From the NCBI RefSeq assembly GCF_031085165.1, contig NZ_JAVHTY010000002.1, positions 806,001-870,000 on the forward strand: a DNA stretch of 64,000 nt. Direction: 5' to 3'. Below are positions 9,123-18,058 of the stretch, piece after piece (position 1 is the first letter of the stretch; every line of letters begins with the position of its first letter). Origin of the DNA: Pseudomonas sp. 102515 (lineage in GTDB: Bacteria > Pseudomonadota > Gammaproteobacteria > Pseudomonadales > Pseudomonadaceae). The position numbers were made by a program, and so were the translations under genes. Below the pieces are notes generated by a model, which searched no databases, was not told the origin of the DNA, and saw only the letters and a program-made list of their open reading frames with translations.

Positions 9123-9273
9123 CAGGACGCACTACGGCCCCTGCGCCGCTACCTCTCGTCGATTGGTAGCGGTGCCGCTGGTCTTCAAGCATGGTTTTCG
9201 CAAGAGGTTCGGGTATAAACCGCAGGCGGCATTTTGCCGTCATCTTTCCGACCTCTTTCCTTGAGGACACACC

Positions 9274-10053
9274 ATGCGAATTAGCGTACGCCAGGCCGTG
9301 CTGGGCCTCCTCCTGCTGGGCTCCAGCGTGCTCGGTCAGGTCCAGGCCGGTGAACCCATCCGCGTCCTGTTCGTGGGCAACAGCTACACCTTCGTCAACG
9401 ACCTGCCGGCGATGGTCCGTCAAATGTCTGTCGACGCCGGCCAGCCGCGCCCGCTGGACGTCAAGCATGTGACCTTCAGTGGTGCCAGCCTCGAGGAGCA
9501 CTGGAAGCGCCACGACGTGCAGGACGAGTTGGCCAAGGCCAACTACGACTACGTGGTGATCCAGGATCACAGCATGATGCCGGTGAAGAATCCGGATCTC
9601 ACCCGTCAGTACGTGCGCCTGATCGCCGACCTGGCGCGCAAGGACGGCGCCCAGCCGATCCTTTACCTGACCTGGGCCCGGCAGAACAACCCGACGATGC
9701 AGGCGCAGCTGGACAGCGTCTACACCCCCCTGGCCAAGGAGACCGGCGCGCTGCTGGCCCCGGTGGGCCAGGCCTGGCAGAAGGCCCTGGCCGATCAGCC
9801 GCCGCCCGGGCTGTTCCTGCCCGACGGCAGCCACCCGTCCTTCACCGGCACCTACCTGACCGCCTCGGTGTTCTATGCGCTGATCTACGGCACCCGTCCG
9901 CCGCTGCCGGCCGCCAGCGAGAAGATCAAGTTCGATCACGCCGACCCCGCCGATCTGCAACAGGACGCCTGGAAGGCCCTGCAGTCCCTCGACATGGCCC
10001 TGCGCACGCCGCCGGCCAAGCTGAACGTAGCCAGCGTCCAGGCCAAGCGCTGA
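9274..10053 (+). CDS. Secreted SGNH/GDSL-like hydrolase
   Basis: A 259-residue exported protein. A signal peptide of about 25 residues ends at VQA-GEP. The mature start VLFVGNSYTFVNDLP carries the GNS nucleophile block of SGNH hydrolases, and DGSHPSFTGTYLTA near residue 190 supplies the Asp-x-x-His block; FSGASLEEHWKRHD and VVIQDHSM fit the middle blocks. Substrate is unknown: esterases and acyl-hydrolases of lipids or polysaccharides share this fold. The gene stands alone between fadD and hrpA and has its own terminator. Confidence 0.85.
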   Translation: MRISVRQAVLGLLLLGSSVLGQVQAGEPIRVLFVGNSYTFVNDLPAMVRQMSVDAGQPRPLDVKHVTFSGASLEEHWKRHDVQDELAKANYDYVVIQDHSMMPVKNPDLTRQYVRLIADLARKDGAQPILYLTWARQNNPTMQAQLDSVYTPLAKETGALLAPVGQAWQKALADQPPPGLFLPDGSHPSFTGTYLTASVFYALIYGTRPPLPAASEKIKFDHADPADLQQDAWKALQSLDMALRTPPAKLNVASVQAKR

Positions 10054-10062
10054 TGCGGGACC

Positions 10063-10093
10063 GCCCCTGCGCGACCAGGTGTCGCGCAGGGGC
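10063..10093 (+). terminator. Hairpin terminator after the SGNH hydrolase
   Basis: Perfect 13-bp arms GCCCCTGCGCGAC and GTCGCGCAGGGGC flank a 5-nt loop, 9 bp past the stop codon. There is no immediate T run; a short TTTT lies 18 bp further on. The hairpin is strong, but termination is inferred. Confidence 0.65.
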
Positions 10094-10196
10094 AGGCAAC
10101 CCGGCTGTTTTCCGCCCGCCGTTCTTGTAAAGCCCCGCCGCACCCCCCAACTCTTTTACACTTACCGGTCCAAGCGACCGCCGTCGAAAGAGTTTC

Positions 10197-13100
10197 ATGA
10201 CCGATACCCCCTCCGTTGCCCGTCTCGCCGCCAACCTGGATCAGGCCTTCAACGCCGATCGCCATCGCCTGAGGCGCCAGCTCCAGGCCCTGCAGAAACA
10301 ACCCGATCCGGTCCGCGAAGCCCAGTGGCTGGAGCGTTTCCAGGCGTCCTGCGCCAAGGTCGAGGCGCGACGTGCCAGTGTGCCACGCATCCGTTACGAC
10401 GACGCCCTGCCGATCGCCGCCAAGCGCGAGGAGATCAAGCGCGCCATCGCCGGCCATCAGGTGGTGGTGATCGCCGGCGAGACCGGCTCGGGCAAGACCA
10501 CCCAGCTGCCCAAGATCTGTCTGGAACTGGGCAGGGGCGTGCAGGGGCTGATCGGCCATACCCAGCCCCGCCGGCTGGCGGCGCGCAGCGTGGGCGCCCG
10601 GGTGGCGGAGGAACTGGGTTCGCCGTTGGGTGAACTGGTGGGCTATCAGGTGCGGTTCGAGGATCAGAGCACCGATGCCACCCTGATCAAGCTGATGACC
10701 GACGGCATCCTGCTGGCCGAGACCCAGCACGACCGCTTTCTCGAGCGCTACGATACGATCATCGTCGACGAGGCCCACGAGCGCAGTCTCAACATCGATT
10801 TCCTGCTGGGCTTCCTCAAGACCCTGCTGCCGCGTCGCCCCGATCTCAAGCTGATCATCACCTCGGCCACCATCGACCTGGAGCGCTTCGCCCGGCACTT
10901 CGACGGCGCGCCCATCGTCGAGGTGTCCGGGCGGACCTATCCGGTGGAGACCTGGTACCGCCCGCTCAGCGCCGAGGTGGACGAAGACGGCGAACGGCTG
11001 GTGGACGATCTCTCGGTGGACCAGGGCATCCTCCAGGCGCTGGACGAGATCGAGGCGCACGAGCGCAGCGTCGGTCAGCGCCCGGGCGATGTGCTGGTGT
11101 TCCTCCCCGGCGAGCGCGAGATCCGCGATTGCGCCGAGGTCCTGCGCAAGGCCCAGCTGAAATTCACCGAGGTGCTGCCACTCTATGCGCGACTGACGCC
11201 GACCGAGCAGCAGAAGATCTTCCAGCCGCGCCCCGGGCGCAAGATCGTGCTGGCGACCAACGTCGCCGAGACCTCGCTGACCGTGCCGGGTATCCGCTAC
11301 GTGATCGACAGCGGGACCGCGCGCATCAGTCGCTACAGCTATCGCGCCAAGGTCCAGCGGCTGCCCATCGAAGCCATTTCCCAGGCCAGCGCCAACCAGC
11401 GCAAGGGTCGTTGCGGGCGGGTCGAGCCGGGCATCTGCATTCGCCTCTTCAGTGAAGAAGACTTCCTCGGTCGACCGACCTTTACCGATCCGGAGATCCT
11501 GCGCACCAACCTGGCGGCGGTGATCCTGCAGATGCTGCATCTGCGCCTGGGTCGCATCGAAGACTTCCCCTTCATCGAGCCGCCGGATGGCAAGGCGATC
11601 AAGGACGGCTTCACCCTGTTGCAGGAGCTCTCGGCGGTCGATGTCGAAGGCCGGCTGCTGCCCCTGGGCCGGCAGCTGGCGCGCCTGCCCGTCGATCCGC
11701 GCCTGGGGCGCATGCTGCTGGAGGCGACCGAGCAGGGCAGTCTCGCCGAGGTGCTGATCGTCACCAGCGCGCTGTCGGTGCAGGACCCGCGCGAGCGTCC
11801 GGCGGATCGCCAGACCCAGGCCGATCAGGCCCATGCCCAGTGGAAGGACCCGGATTCGGACTTCGCCGCCCTGGTCAATCTCTGGCATGGTTTCGAAGAG
11901 CAGCGCCAGGCGCTGGGTTCCAATGCCCTGCGCAGCTGGTGCCGCAAGCACTTCCTCAACTACCTGCGCCTGCGCGAATGGCGCGATGCCCATCGCCAGC
12001 TGACCCTGTTGTGCCGCGAACTGGGGCTCCAGGCGCGCAAGGCCGACAGCCCGGCGCCGGCACCGGCGGACGTCGGTAACAAACCCGCGCCGACCACCGA
12101 CAAGCACGTCAATGCCAAGGCGCAGCAACAGGCCGAGGCCAGCGAGGCGGCGGTGCGTGCCCGCGGCTACGCGGCGCTGCACAAGGCCATTCTCGCCGGC
12201 CTGCTCAGCCAGATCGGCCAGAAGAGCGAGGATGGCGACTACCTGGGCGCTCGCCAGCGGCGCTTCTGGATCCATCCCAGCAGCGTCATCGGCCGCAAGA
12301 AACCCACCTGGATCATGGCCGCGGAGCTGATGGAGACCACCAAGCTGTTCGCCCGCATGGTGGCCAAGATCGAACCGGACTGGATCGAGCCGGTGGCGGG
12401 CCACCTGGTCAAGAAGACCCATCTGGAGCCGCATTGGGAGAAGAAGCGCGGCCAGGTGGTGGCCTATGAACAGGTCACCCTCTATGGCCTGATCGTGGTC
12501 GGCCGCCGCCCGGTGCATTTCGGCCCCATAGATCCGCCCGCCGCTCGCGAGCTCTTCATCCGCGAAGGCCTGGTGCGCGGCGAGATCAACAGCCGCGCCA
12601 AATGCCTGGCCGCCAACCGGGCGCTGCTGGAGCGGCTGGACGAGCTGGAAGCCAAGGCGCGGCGCCGCGACATCCTCGCCGACGAGGAGACGCTGTTCGA
12701 CTACTACGCCGCGCGCCTGCCGGCGGACGTCTACCAGACCGCCACCTTCGACAGCTGGTACCGCCGCGAGAGCGCCAAGCGGCCCGAGCTGCTGATCATG
12801 CGTGAGGAAGACGTCCTCGCCCGCGAAGCCAGCGAGGTCACCGCTGCCCAATACCCGGACACGCTGCGCCTGGGCGAGCTGACCCTGCCGCTGTCCTATG
12901 AATTCGACCCGACCCATCCGCGTGACGGCGTCACCCTGCGAGTGCCGGCGCCGCTGTTGCCGCAGCTGCCGCCCCAGCGCCTCGACTGGCTGGTGCCGGG
13001 ACTCCTCTATGATCGCTGCGTGGCCCTGGTGCGCAACCTGCCCAAGGCCTTGCGCAAGAACTTCGTGCCGGTGCCGGATTTCGTTCGTGCGGCGCTGGAC

Positions 13101-14222
13101 AAGATCCCCTTCGGCGAGGGCTCGCTGCACGAGGCCCTGGGGCGCGAACTGCAGCGCATGACCGGCGCCCGTATTCCCGACGAGGCCTGGCCGCAGGCCG
13201 AAGCCGGCCTGGATCCGCACCTGCGCATGAATCTCGAGGTGGTCGATGCCCAGGGCAAGCCGCTGGGCGAGGGGCGTGACCTGGCCGAGGTGACGGCGCG
13301 CTTCGCCCAGGAAAGCCAGGCGGCCCTGGCCCTGCCGACGCAGAAACGCCAGGAGCAGCGCCCGGTGGAGGCCAAGGCCTTCGCCGAGGTGGCGGCCAAG
13401 ACCCAGCAGCAGGTGGCCGGGCTGTCGATGACGGTCTATCCGGCGCTGGTGGACGAGCAGGGTACGGTGCGCGAAGGCCGCTTCGCCACCCAGGCCGAAG
13501 CCCGCTATCAGCACCGCCGCGCCCTGCAGCGACTGCTGCTGCAGCAACTGGCGGAACAGGCCAAGTTCCTGCGCGGCAAGTTGCCCGGGCTCACCGAGCT
13601 GGGCCTGCTGCACCGCGAATTGGGACGTCCGGAAGCATTGGTGGAGGACATCCTGCTGGCCAGCCTGGACGCCGCCATCCTCGCCGACGAGACCGAACTG
13701 CCCCGCGATGGCGCCGGTCTGGCCTCGTTGGCCGAGCGGCGCAAGGCCGGCTGGACCGAACAGGCCGAACGGATCGCGCGCCTGGCCCTGGAGATCCTCA
13801 AGCTCTGGCATGGCCTGCAGAAGAAATTCAAGGGTCGCATTGACCTGGCCCAGGCAGTGGCCCTGAACGACATCAAGGCGCAACTGGCCAGCCTGGTCCA
13901 TCCCGGTTTCGTCCGGGATACGCCGCTGGAATGGCTCAAGGAGTATCCACGCTACCTGAAGGCCATCGAGCAGCGCTTCGACAAGCTCGGCAGCCAGGTG
14001 CAGCGCGATCGCGTCTGGAGCGGCGAACTGGCCGGGCTCTGGGAGCAGTACCGCGCCCGCGCCGCCAAGCACGGCCAGGAGGGCAAGCGCGACGCCAATC
14101 TGGAGCTCTATCGCTGGATGCTGGAAGAGTATCGGGTATCGCTCTGGGCCCAGCAGCTGGGCACGCGGATGCCGGTGTCGGACAAGCGGCTGAACAAGCA
14201 GTGGAGTCAGGTAGAGGCCTAG
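10197..14222 (+). CDS. hrpA: ATP-dependent RNA helicase HrpA
   Basis: A 1341-residue DEAH-box helicase, the usual HrpA length. Walker A GETGSGKT is at residues 94-101, DEAH at 191-194, SAT in IITSATIDLE near 222, and the helicase C domain with TNVAETSLTVPGIRYVIDSG follows. Then come the HA2, OB-fold and long HrpA-specific C-terminal (DUF3418) regions. E. coli HrpA has been linked to RNA remodelling and rescue of stalled ribosomes. The ATG at 10197 gives the normal N-terminus. It is apparently transcribed alone. Confidence 0.97.
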   Translation: MTDTPSVARLAANLDQAFNADRHRLRRQLQALQKQPDPVREAQWLERFQASCAKVEARRASVPRIRYDDALPIAAKREEIKRAIAGHQVVVIAGETGSGKTTQLPKICLELGRGVQGLIGHTQPRRLAARSVGARVAEELGSPLGELVGYQVRFEDQSTDATLIKLMTDGILLAETQHDRFLERYDTIIVDEAHERSLNIDFLLGFLKTLLPRRPDLKLIITSATIDLERFARHFDGAPIVEVSGRTYPVETWYRPLSAEVDEDGERLVDDLSVDQGILQALDEIEAHERSVGQRPGDVLVFLPGEREIRDCAEVLRKAQLKFTEVLPLYARLTPTEQQKIFQPRPGRKIVLATNVAETSLTVPGIRYVIDSGTARISRYSYRAKVQRLPIEAISQASANQRKGRCGRVEPGICIRLFSEEDFLGRPTFTDPEILRTNLAAVILQMLHLRLGRIEDFPFIEPPDGKAIKDGFTLLQELSAVDVEGRLLPLGRQLARLPVDPRLGRMLLEATEQGSLAEVLIVTSALSVQDPRERPADRQTQADQAHAQWKDPDSDFAALVNLWHGFEEQRQALGSNALRSWCRKHFLNYLRLREWRDAHRQLTLLCRELGLQARKADSPAPAPADVGNKPAPTTDKHVNAKAQQQAEASEAAVRARGYAALHKAILAGLLSQIGQKSEDGDYLGARQRRFWIHPSSVIGRKKPTWIMAAELMETTKLFARMVAKIEPDWIEPVAGHLVKKTHLEPHWEKKRGQVVAYEQVTLYGLIVVGRRPVHFGPIDPPAARELFIREGLVRGEINSRAKCLAANRALLERLDELEAKARRRDILADEETLFDYYAARLPADVYQTATFDSWYRRESAKRPELLIMREEDVLAREASEVTAAQYPDTLRLGELTLPLSYEFDPTHPRDGVTLRVPAPLLPQLPPQRLDWLVPGLLYDRCVALVRNLPKALRKNFVPVPDFVRAALDKIPFGEGSLHEALGRELQRMTGARIPDEAWPQAEAGLDPHLRMNLEVVDAQGKPLGEGRDLAEVTARFAQESQAALALPTQKRQEQRPVEAKAFAEVAAKTQQQVAGLSMTVYPALVDEQGTVREGRFATQAEARYQHRRALQRLLLQQLAEQAKFLRGKLPGLTELGLLHRELGRPEALVEDILLASLDAAILADETELPRDGAGLASLAERRKAGWTEQAERIARLALEILKLWHGLQKKFKGRIDLAQAVALNDIKAQLASLVHPGFVRDTPLEWLKEYPRYLKAIEQRFDKLGSQVQRDRVWSGELAGLWEQYRARAAKHGQEGKRDANLELYRWMLEEYRVSLWAQQLGTRMPVSDKRLNKQWSQVEA

Positions 14223-14278
14223 CACGGTCATCCATCGGAACCACTCCAGGTCGGGGCCGGCCGCTGGCATAGTGAGCC

Positions 14279-15004
14279 ATGACCCAGGCCAGTTTTCGCT
14301 TCCACGGCGCCCTCGAACGCTTCCTGGCCCCGATCCATAGAGGCGGGGTGATCCGGGTCGAGTGCGCCGCAGTGGCGAGCGTCAAACACCAGATCGAAGC
14401 GCTCGGCGTGCCCCATACCGAGGTGGGTCGGCTGCTGATCAATGGGCAGCCCGCTGCGCTGACGCAGCGTCTGGCAGACGGTGACCAAGTCGTCGTCCAT
14501 CCTGCCCAGGCCAACCTTTCCGGTGAATCCGCTCCCGGCCATCCGGGATCAGCGCGTCCGCGCTTCGTCGCCGATGCGCACCTCGGCGCTTTGGCGCGGC
14601 GCCTGCGCATGGCGGGTTTCGATACGCTTTACGACAACGCCTATGCCGATCCTGCCCTGGCCGATCTCGCCCGGCGCGAGGCGCGTGTCCTGCTGACCCG
14701 GGATCGCGGATTGCTCAAGCGGCGGCAGGTGCTCTACGGCTGCTATATCCATGCCGTGCACCCGGAGGCGCAACTGCAGGAGCTCTACCAGCGCCTGGGT
14801 CTGCGCCCTTGGGCGTTGCCCTTTTCCCGCTGCCTGGCCTGCAACTCGAGTCTACAGGCGGTCACTCTGGCGGAGGTTGCCGACCGGCTGCCCCCGCGCG
14901 TACGGGAACGCCACCGGCATTTTCTGCACCGTCCGCACTGCGACAAGCTGTTCTGGGAAGGCAGTCACTGGCGCGCGATGCGTGAACGTCTGGCGCGGGT
15001 CTAG
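14279..15004 (+). CDS. Mut7-C RNase-domain protein with ubiquitin-like N-terminus
   Basis: A 241-residue protein. Residues 1-85 look like the Mut7-C ubiquitin-like domain (RFHGALERFL ... LLINGQPAALTQRL). Residues about 92-241 are the Mut7-C PIN-type domain, with FVADAHLGALARRLRMAGFDT and LLTRDRGLL giving acidic active-site positions. The C-terminal zinc-ribbon pattern FSRCLACN ... HFLHRPHCDKLFWEGSH lacks one expected cysteine (usually F-x-x-C-x-x-C). Predicted to bind or cut RNA; the substrate is unknown. The stop overlaps the convergent DUF1206 gene by four bases. Confidence 0.88.
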   Translation: MTQASFRFHGALERFLAPIHRGGVIRVECAAVASVKHQIEALGVPHTEVGRLLINGQPAALTQRLADGDQVVVHPAQANLSGESAPGHPGSARPRFVADAHLGALARRLRMAGFDTLYDNAYADPALADLARREARVLLTRDRGLLKRRQVLYGCYIHAVHPEAQLQELYQRLGLRPWALPFSRCLACNSSLQAVTLAEVADRLPPRVRERHRHFLHRPHCDKLFWEGSHWRAMRERLARV

Positions 15005-15834
15005 GGCGGCAGCACCTGGCGCAGCGATCCGCCCACATCCGGCAGGTCCATCTCGATACGCCGCCACCAGGCTTCCGCGAAGCTGTAGAGGGCGAAGGCG
15101 ATCAGGCCCAGGCCTACCACCGACAGGACCAGTCCGCCGAAGGGCAGATTCTGCAGGCCGTTCAGGGCGTCCTTCATGCCCGGCGGATGCAGTGCCTGGT
15201 AGCGTGAGCCGCTGATCACCAGCAGGACGGCGATCTCGACGAAAGCCACGCCCCGGGCGATCAGGCCGAAGCGACCGATGGGCCGGAACAGTCGCAGCTG
15301 TTCCGGACTGGCTTCCAGATAACGCTCGAAGCTGGCCTTCCAGCCCTTCACGAAATGGGCGAGGCCTACGCCCAGGGGGATCAGCGCGGCGACGTAGACC
15401 AGCAGATTGGAATAGCGCCAGCCGAGGATCGTCTGCAGCAGATCGTTGGTTTCCCCACCCGAACCACCGCCCTGGCGCAGACCGCTGACCAGCAGGCCCA
15501 GGGCGAAGAAGGCCAGGGCGCCGTAGGTGATGCCGCCCACCAGCAGGCCGGCGCGGATCACCAGGCCCTTGGGTTTGCGGCCATGGTCATCGACATCGCG
15601 CACGGCCTGGAGGATGCGCCAGGCCGCGAAGGCCACCAGGCCGACCACCACCAGGCCGACCAGGAAATGCCCGAAGGGCTGGGCGAGCAGGGCCTGCAGG
15701 CTGTCATGGCTGTCCGCCGGCTGGCCGGAGCCGCGCGCGGCCAGCAGCGCCAGGACGCCGATGATGAGATAGACGAGACCACGGGCGGCATAGCCGCCGC
15801 GGGCCAGGAGGGTGAGTCCGGTACGGGTGCGCAT
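15001..15834 (-). CDS. DUF1206 integral membrane protein
   Basis: A 277-residue membrane protein with six predicted helices arranged as three similar pairs, each starting with an R-x-G-x-x-A-R-G-like motif (LLARGGYAARGLVYLIIG; VIRAGLLVGGITYG; LIARGVAFVEIAVL). This triple-repeat layout is typical of DUF1206. Its function is not known. It is convergent with the Mut7-C gene and divergent from the Gre-like gene, with no clear operon partner. Confidence 0.88.
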   Translation of the reverse strand: MRTRTGLTLLARGGYAARGLVYLIIGVLALLAARGSGQPADSHDSLQALLAQPFGHFLVGLVVVGLVAFAAWRILQAVRDVDDHGRKPKGLVIRAGLLVGGITYGALAFFALGLLVSGLRQGGGSGGETNDLLQTILGWRYSNLLVYVAALIPLGVGLAHFVKGWKASFERYLEASPEQLRLFRPIGRFGLIARGVAFVEIAVLLVISGSRYQALHPPGMKDALNGLQNLPFGGLVLSVVGLGLIAFALYSFAEAWWRRIEMDLPDVGGSLRQVLPP

Positions 15835-15974
15835 CTGTTATGTCCTGTTACATCCTGCCCTGTACTGACCGGCGGTTCGCGTGCGGGTTCTCGCGGGCGG
15901 ACAGGCGCACCGGGGTGCTGGCGGGACACTGCGTTAGGGCTTAGGCTCGCACCCTTTGCCCCGGCGACCGGTTC

Positions 15975-16448
15975 ATGGACAAGACTCGACTGCTCATTCT
16001 CATTCTTCAGGCACTGGAAGCCGACCGCGAGGTCATCAGCCAGCAGCTCGCGGCCAGCCACGAGGCGGCCACCCACAGCGAAAGCAAGGCCGAGAACAAG
16101 TACGACACCCGCGGCCTGGAAGCGGCCTATCTGGCGGATGGTCAACGCCGTCGCCTGCACGAGATCGAGCTGGCCCTGGCGGCCTACCGGGCGCTGACAC
16201 CCGGGGCCATGAATGACGGCATTCGCGTCGGCGCCCTGGTCGAGTTGACCACCGCGACGGCCAATCGCTGGCTGTTCCTCGGCCCGGATGCGGCAGGACT
16301 CAAGGTCAGGCTGGATGGCCAGGAGGTGCTGGTGATCTCGCCGCGCGCGCCCCTGGGCCAGGCATTGCTGGGCCGGGAGGAGGGGGATGAGGTGGCGGTG
16401 ACGGTGGACGGCAAGGTGCACCGGCAGGAGATCCTGGCGGTGATTTGA
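15975..16448 (+). CDS. GreA/GreB C-terminal-domain-like protein
   Basis: A 157-residue soluble protein. The first 75 residues are helical and charged, with a possible coiled coil (AASHEAATHSESKAENKYDTRGLEAAYLADGQ), and the remainder resembles the FKBP-like C-terminal domain of Gre factors (VGALVELTTATANRWLFLGP ... SPRAPLGQALLGREEGDEVAV). Gre factors stimulate transcript cleavage in stalled RNA polymerase; a shortened helical part means this one may bind polymerase differently. It lies alone, convergent with the lipoprotein gene. Confidence 0.8.
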   Translation: MDKTRLLILILQALEADREVISQQLAASHEAATHSESKAENKYDTRGLEAAYLADGQRRRLHEIELALAAYRALTPGAMNDGIRVGALVELTTATANRWLFLGPDAAGLKVRLDGQEVLVISPRAPLGQALLGREEGDEVAVTVDGKVHRQEILAVI

Positions 16449-16472
16449 ACGTCAGGCTGCTCCAGGGACCAC

Positions 16473-16568
16473 CGTAGGTTGGGTTGAGCACAGCGAAGCC
16501 CAACAGGCCTGGCTTCGGTGCTGCTCCTGTTGGTCTTCGACGATGGAGCCGTCTCAACCCAACCTACG
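16473..16568. repeat. Dispersed palindromic element, copy 1
   Basis: Perfect 16-bp outer arms CGTAGGTTGGGTTGAG (16473-16488) and CTCAACCCAACCTACG (16553-16568), with an inner near-perfect stem AAGCCCAACAGG/CCTGTTGGTCTT. A second copy lies at 36287-36381. It sits between the 3' ends of two convergent genes. Confidence 0.9.
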
Positions 16569-16587
16569 ATCCTCTGCGACCAGAGGC

Positions 16588-16875
16588 TCAGGCTTCAACG
16601 CCCTCCACCGACCGGTTGGCCCTGGGCGGTGCTGCCTCTTGCTTTTCCTGCTCGGGCCGATGCTGATCCAGCCAGGCGCGGCCTTGGTTCTGGGCCTCGT
16701 CGACCTTCTTGTTCAGCTCGTCGAGGGTCCCGCCCAGGGTTTCCCTCGCCTGTTCGCGGGCGGCTTCTTCCACCTTGGTGGCGAAGCTGTCTGCTGCCTT
16801 CTCGGCGCTGTCGCAGCCGCCGAGGCCGAGCAGCAGGAGGATGCCGGTAAGACCGAGGATGGCTTTGGTAGTCAT
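16588..16875 (-). CDS. Small lipoprotein with helical C-terminus
   Basis: A 95-residue lipoprotein. The signal peptide ends in a lipobox (GLGG-C) near residue 21; the rest is a highly charged helix (EKAADSFATKVEEAAREQARETLGGTLDELNKKVDEAQNQ) likely to form a coiled coil in the periplasm. The ATG at 16875 was chosen because AAGGAG lies 9 nt before it; the ATG at 16893 would overlap that site. It follows the TerC-family gene by 14 bp and is probably co-transcribed with it. Function unknown. Confidence 0.85.
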   Translation of the reverse strand: MTTKAILGLTGILLLLGLGGCDSAEKAADSFATKVEEAAREQARETLGGTLDELNKKVDEAQNQGRAWLDQHRPEQEKQEAAPPRANRSVEGVEA

Positions 16876-16889
16876 GATCGTCCGCTCCT

Positions 16890-17915
16890 TCACGAAGGCT
16901 TGTTCAAGGGGCCGCGCGGCTCATGACCGGCAGCGGTGGGCTTGGCCTCGCTGCGGGTCTTGTACAGCGACACCAGCACGCCACCAGCCAGCAGACCCAG
17001 GGTCACGCTCAGGGAAATCGCCGGCGGGATCTTGCCGATGATGCCCACCAGGAAGATCTTGCAGCCGATGAACACCAGCACCAGCGCCAGGGCGTACTTG
17101 AGGTAAGCGAAGCGGTGGATCATCGCGGCGAGGGCGAAGTACAGCGCGCGCAGGCCCAGGATGGCGAAAACGTTGGAGGTGTAGACGATGAAGGGGTCCT
17201 GGGTGATGGCGAAGATCGCCGGCACGCTGTCCACCGCGAACACCAGGTCGGCGCACTCGATCACGATCAGCGCCAGGAACATCGGGGTCACCCAGAGCAC
17301 CGTCTTGCCGCTGGGATCGGGCTGGCGCACGAAGAAGTGCTGGCCGTGCAACTCATCGGTCACCCGCAGCTTCTTGCGCAGGAATTTGATGAAGACGTTG
17401 TCGTCGAGCTTGGGCTCCTCGTCCACCTTGGCGAACAGCATCTTGACCCCGGTGATCACCAGGAAGGCGCCAAAGACATAGAGGATCCAGTCGAACCGAT
17501 GGATCAGGGCGGCGCCCAGGCCGATCATGATGGCGCGCAGCACGATCACCCCGAGAATGCCCCAGAACAGCACCCGGTGCTGGTATTCCCGCGGGATGGC
17601 GAAGAAGCCGAAGATCACCGCCATGAGGAAGACGTTGTCCATGGACAGCGACTTCTCGATGAGGAAACCGGTGACGTAGTCGAGACTGGCGTCGGCGCCC
17701 TTGAGTTGCCAGACGAAGAGGGCGAATAGCAGGCCCGCGGTGATGTAGCCCGCGGACAGCAGCAGGCTCTCCTTGACCGCGATGGGCTTGTTCTCCTTGT
17801 GGAGGACACCCAGGTCGAAGGCCAGCAGGGCGATGACGACGGCGAAGAAGGTCAGCCACATCCAGGTGGCGGTGCCGAGGAAGTCGGCGAAGAAGAATGC
17901 ATGCAGGGCGTTCAT
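16890..17915 (-). CDS. TerC/Alx-family integral membrane protein
   Basis: A 341-residue TerC-family membrane protein with about nine helices. Family marks include SLSMDNVFLMAVIFGFF and ECADLVFAVDSVPAIFAIT, whose acidic residues are implicated in metal handling; relatives include Alx, which exports manganese. The ATG at 17915 has AAGGAGG directly upstream, so it is preferred to 17933. A cytoplasmic loop with KVDEEPKLDDN sits mid-protein. A small lipoprotein follows. I looked for a yybP-ykoY manganese riboswitch upstream and did not see one. Confidence 0.93.
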   Translation of the reverse strand: MNALHAFFFADFLGTATWMWLTFFAVVIALLAFDLGVLHKENKPIAVKESLLLSAGYITAGLLFALFVWQLKGADASLDYVTGFLIEKSLSMDNVFLMAVIFGFFAIPREYQHRVLFWGILGVIVLRAIMIGLGAALIHRFDWILYVFGAFLVITGVKMLFAKVDEEPKLDDNVFIKFLRKKLRVTDELHGQHFFVRQPDPSGKTVLWVTPMFLALIVIECADLVFAVDSVPAIFAITQDPFIVYTSNVFAILGLRALYFALAAMIHRFAYLKYALALVLVFIGCKIFLVGIIGKIPPAISLSVTLGLLAGGVLVSLYKTRSEAKPTAAGHEPRGPLNKPS

Positions 17916-18058
17916 GAGCCCCTCCTTAGTCAAGTTGCAAGACTATGACTCGACATGGCGGCACATACCGTCAGAGGGGCCCGGGTCACCAGCACAGGAT
18001 TTCGAACTCGCGCACGTTCGGCAAGGACTGCAGTTTTACAAAATGCAACCGCTCTGGC

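Noticed and set aside
9146-9172. CCGCTACC/GGTAGCGG inverted repeat after fadD as a terminator
   Set aside because: Eight-bp arms with an 11-nt loop but no T run; evidence too weak to call.
9936-14270. A 1444-residue open frame antisense to hrpA
   Set aside because: It mirrors hrpA on the other strand, has no recognisable domain, and is expected from third-position GC bias.
17916-18058. yybP-ykoY manganese riboswitch ahead of the TerC gene
   Set aside because: The conserved loops of this riboswitch were not found in the 143-bp leader on the coding strand.
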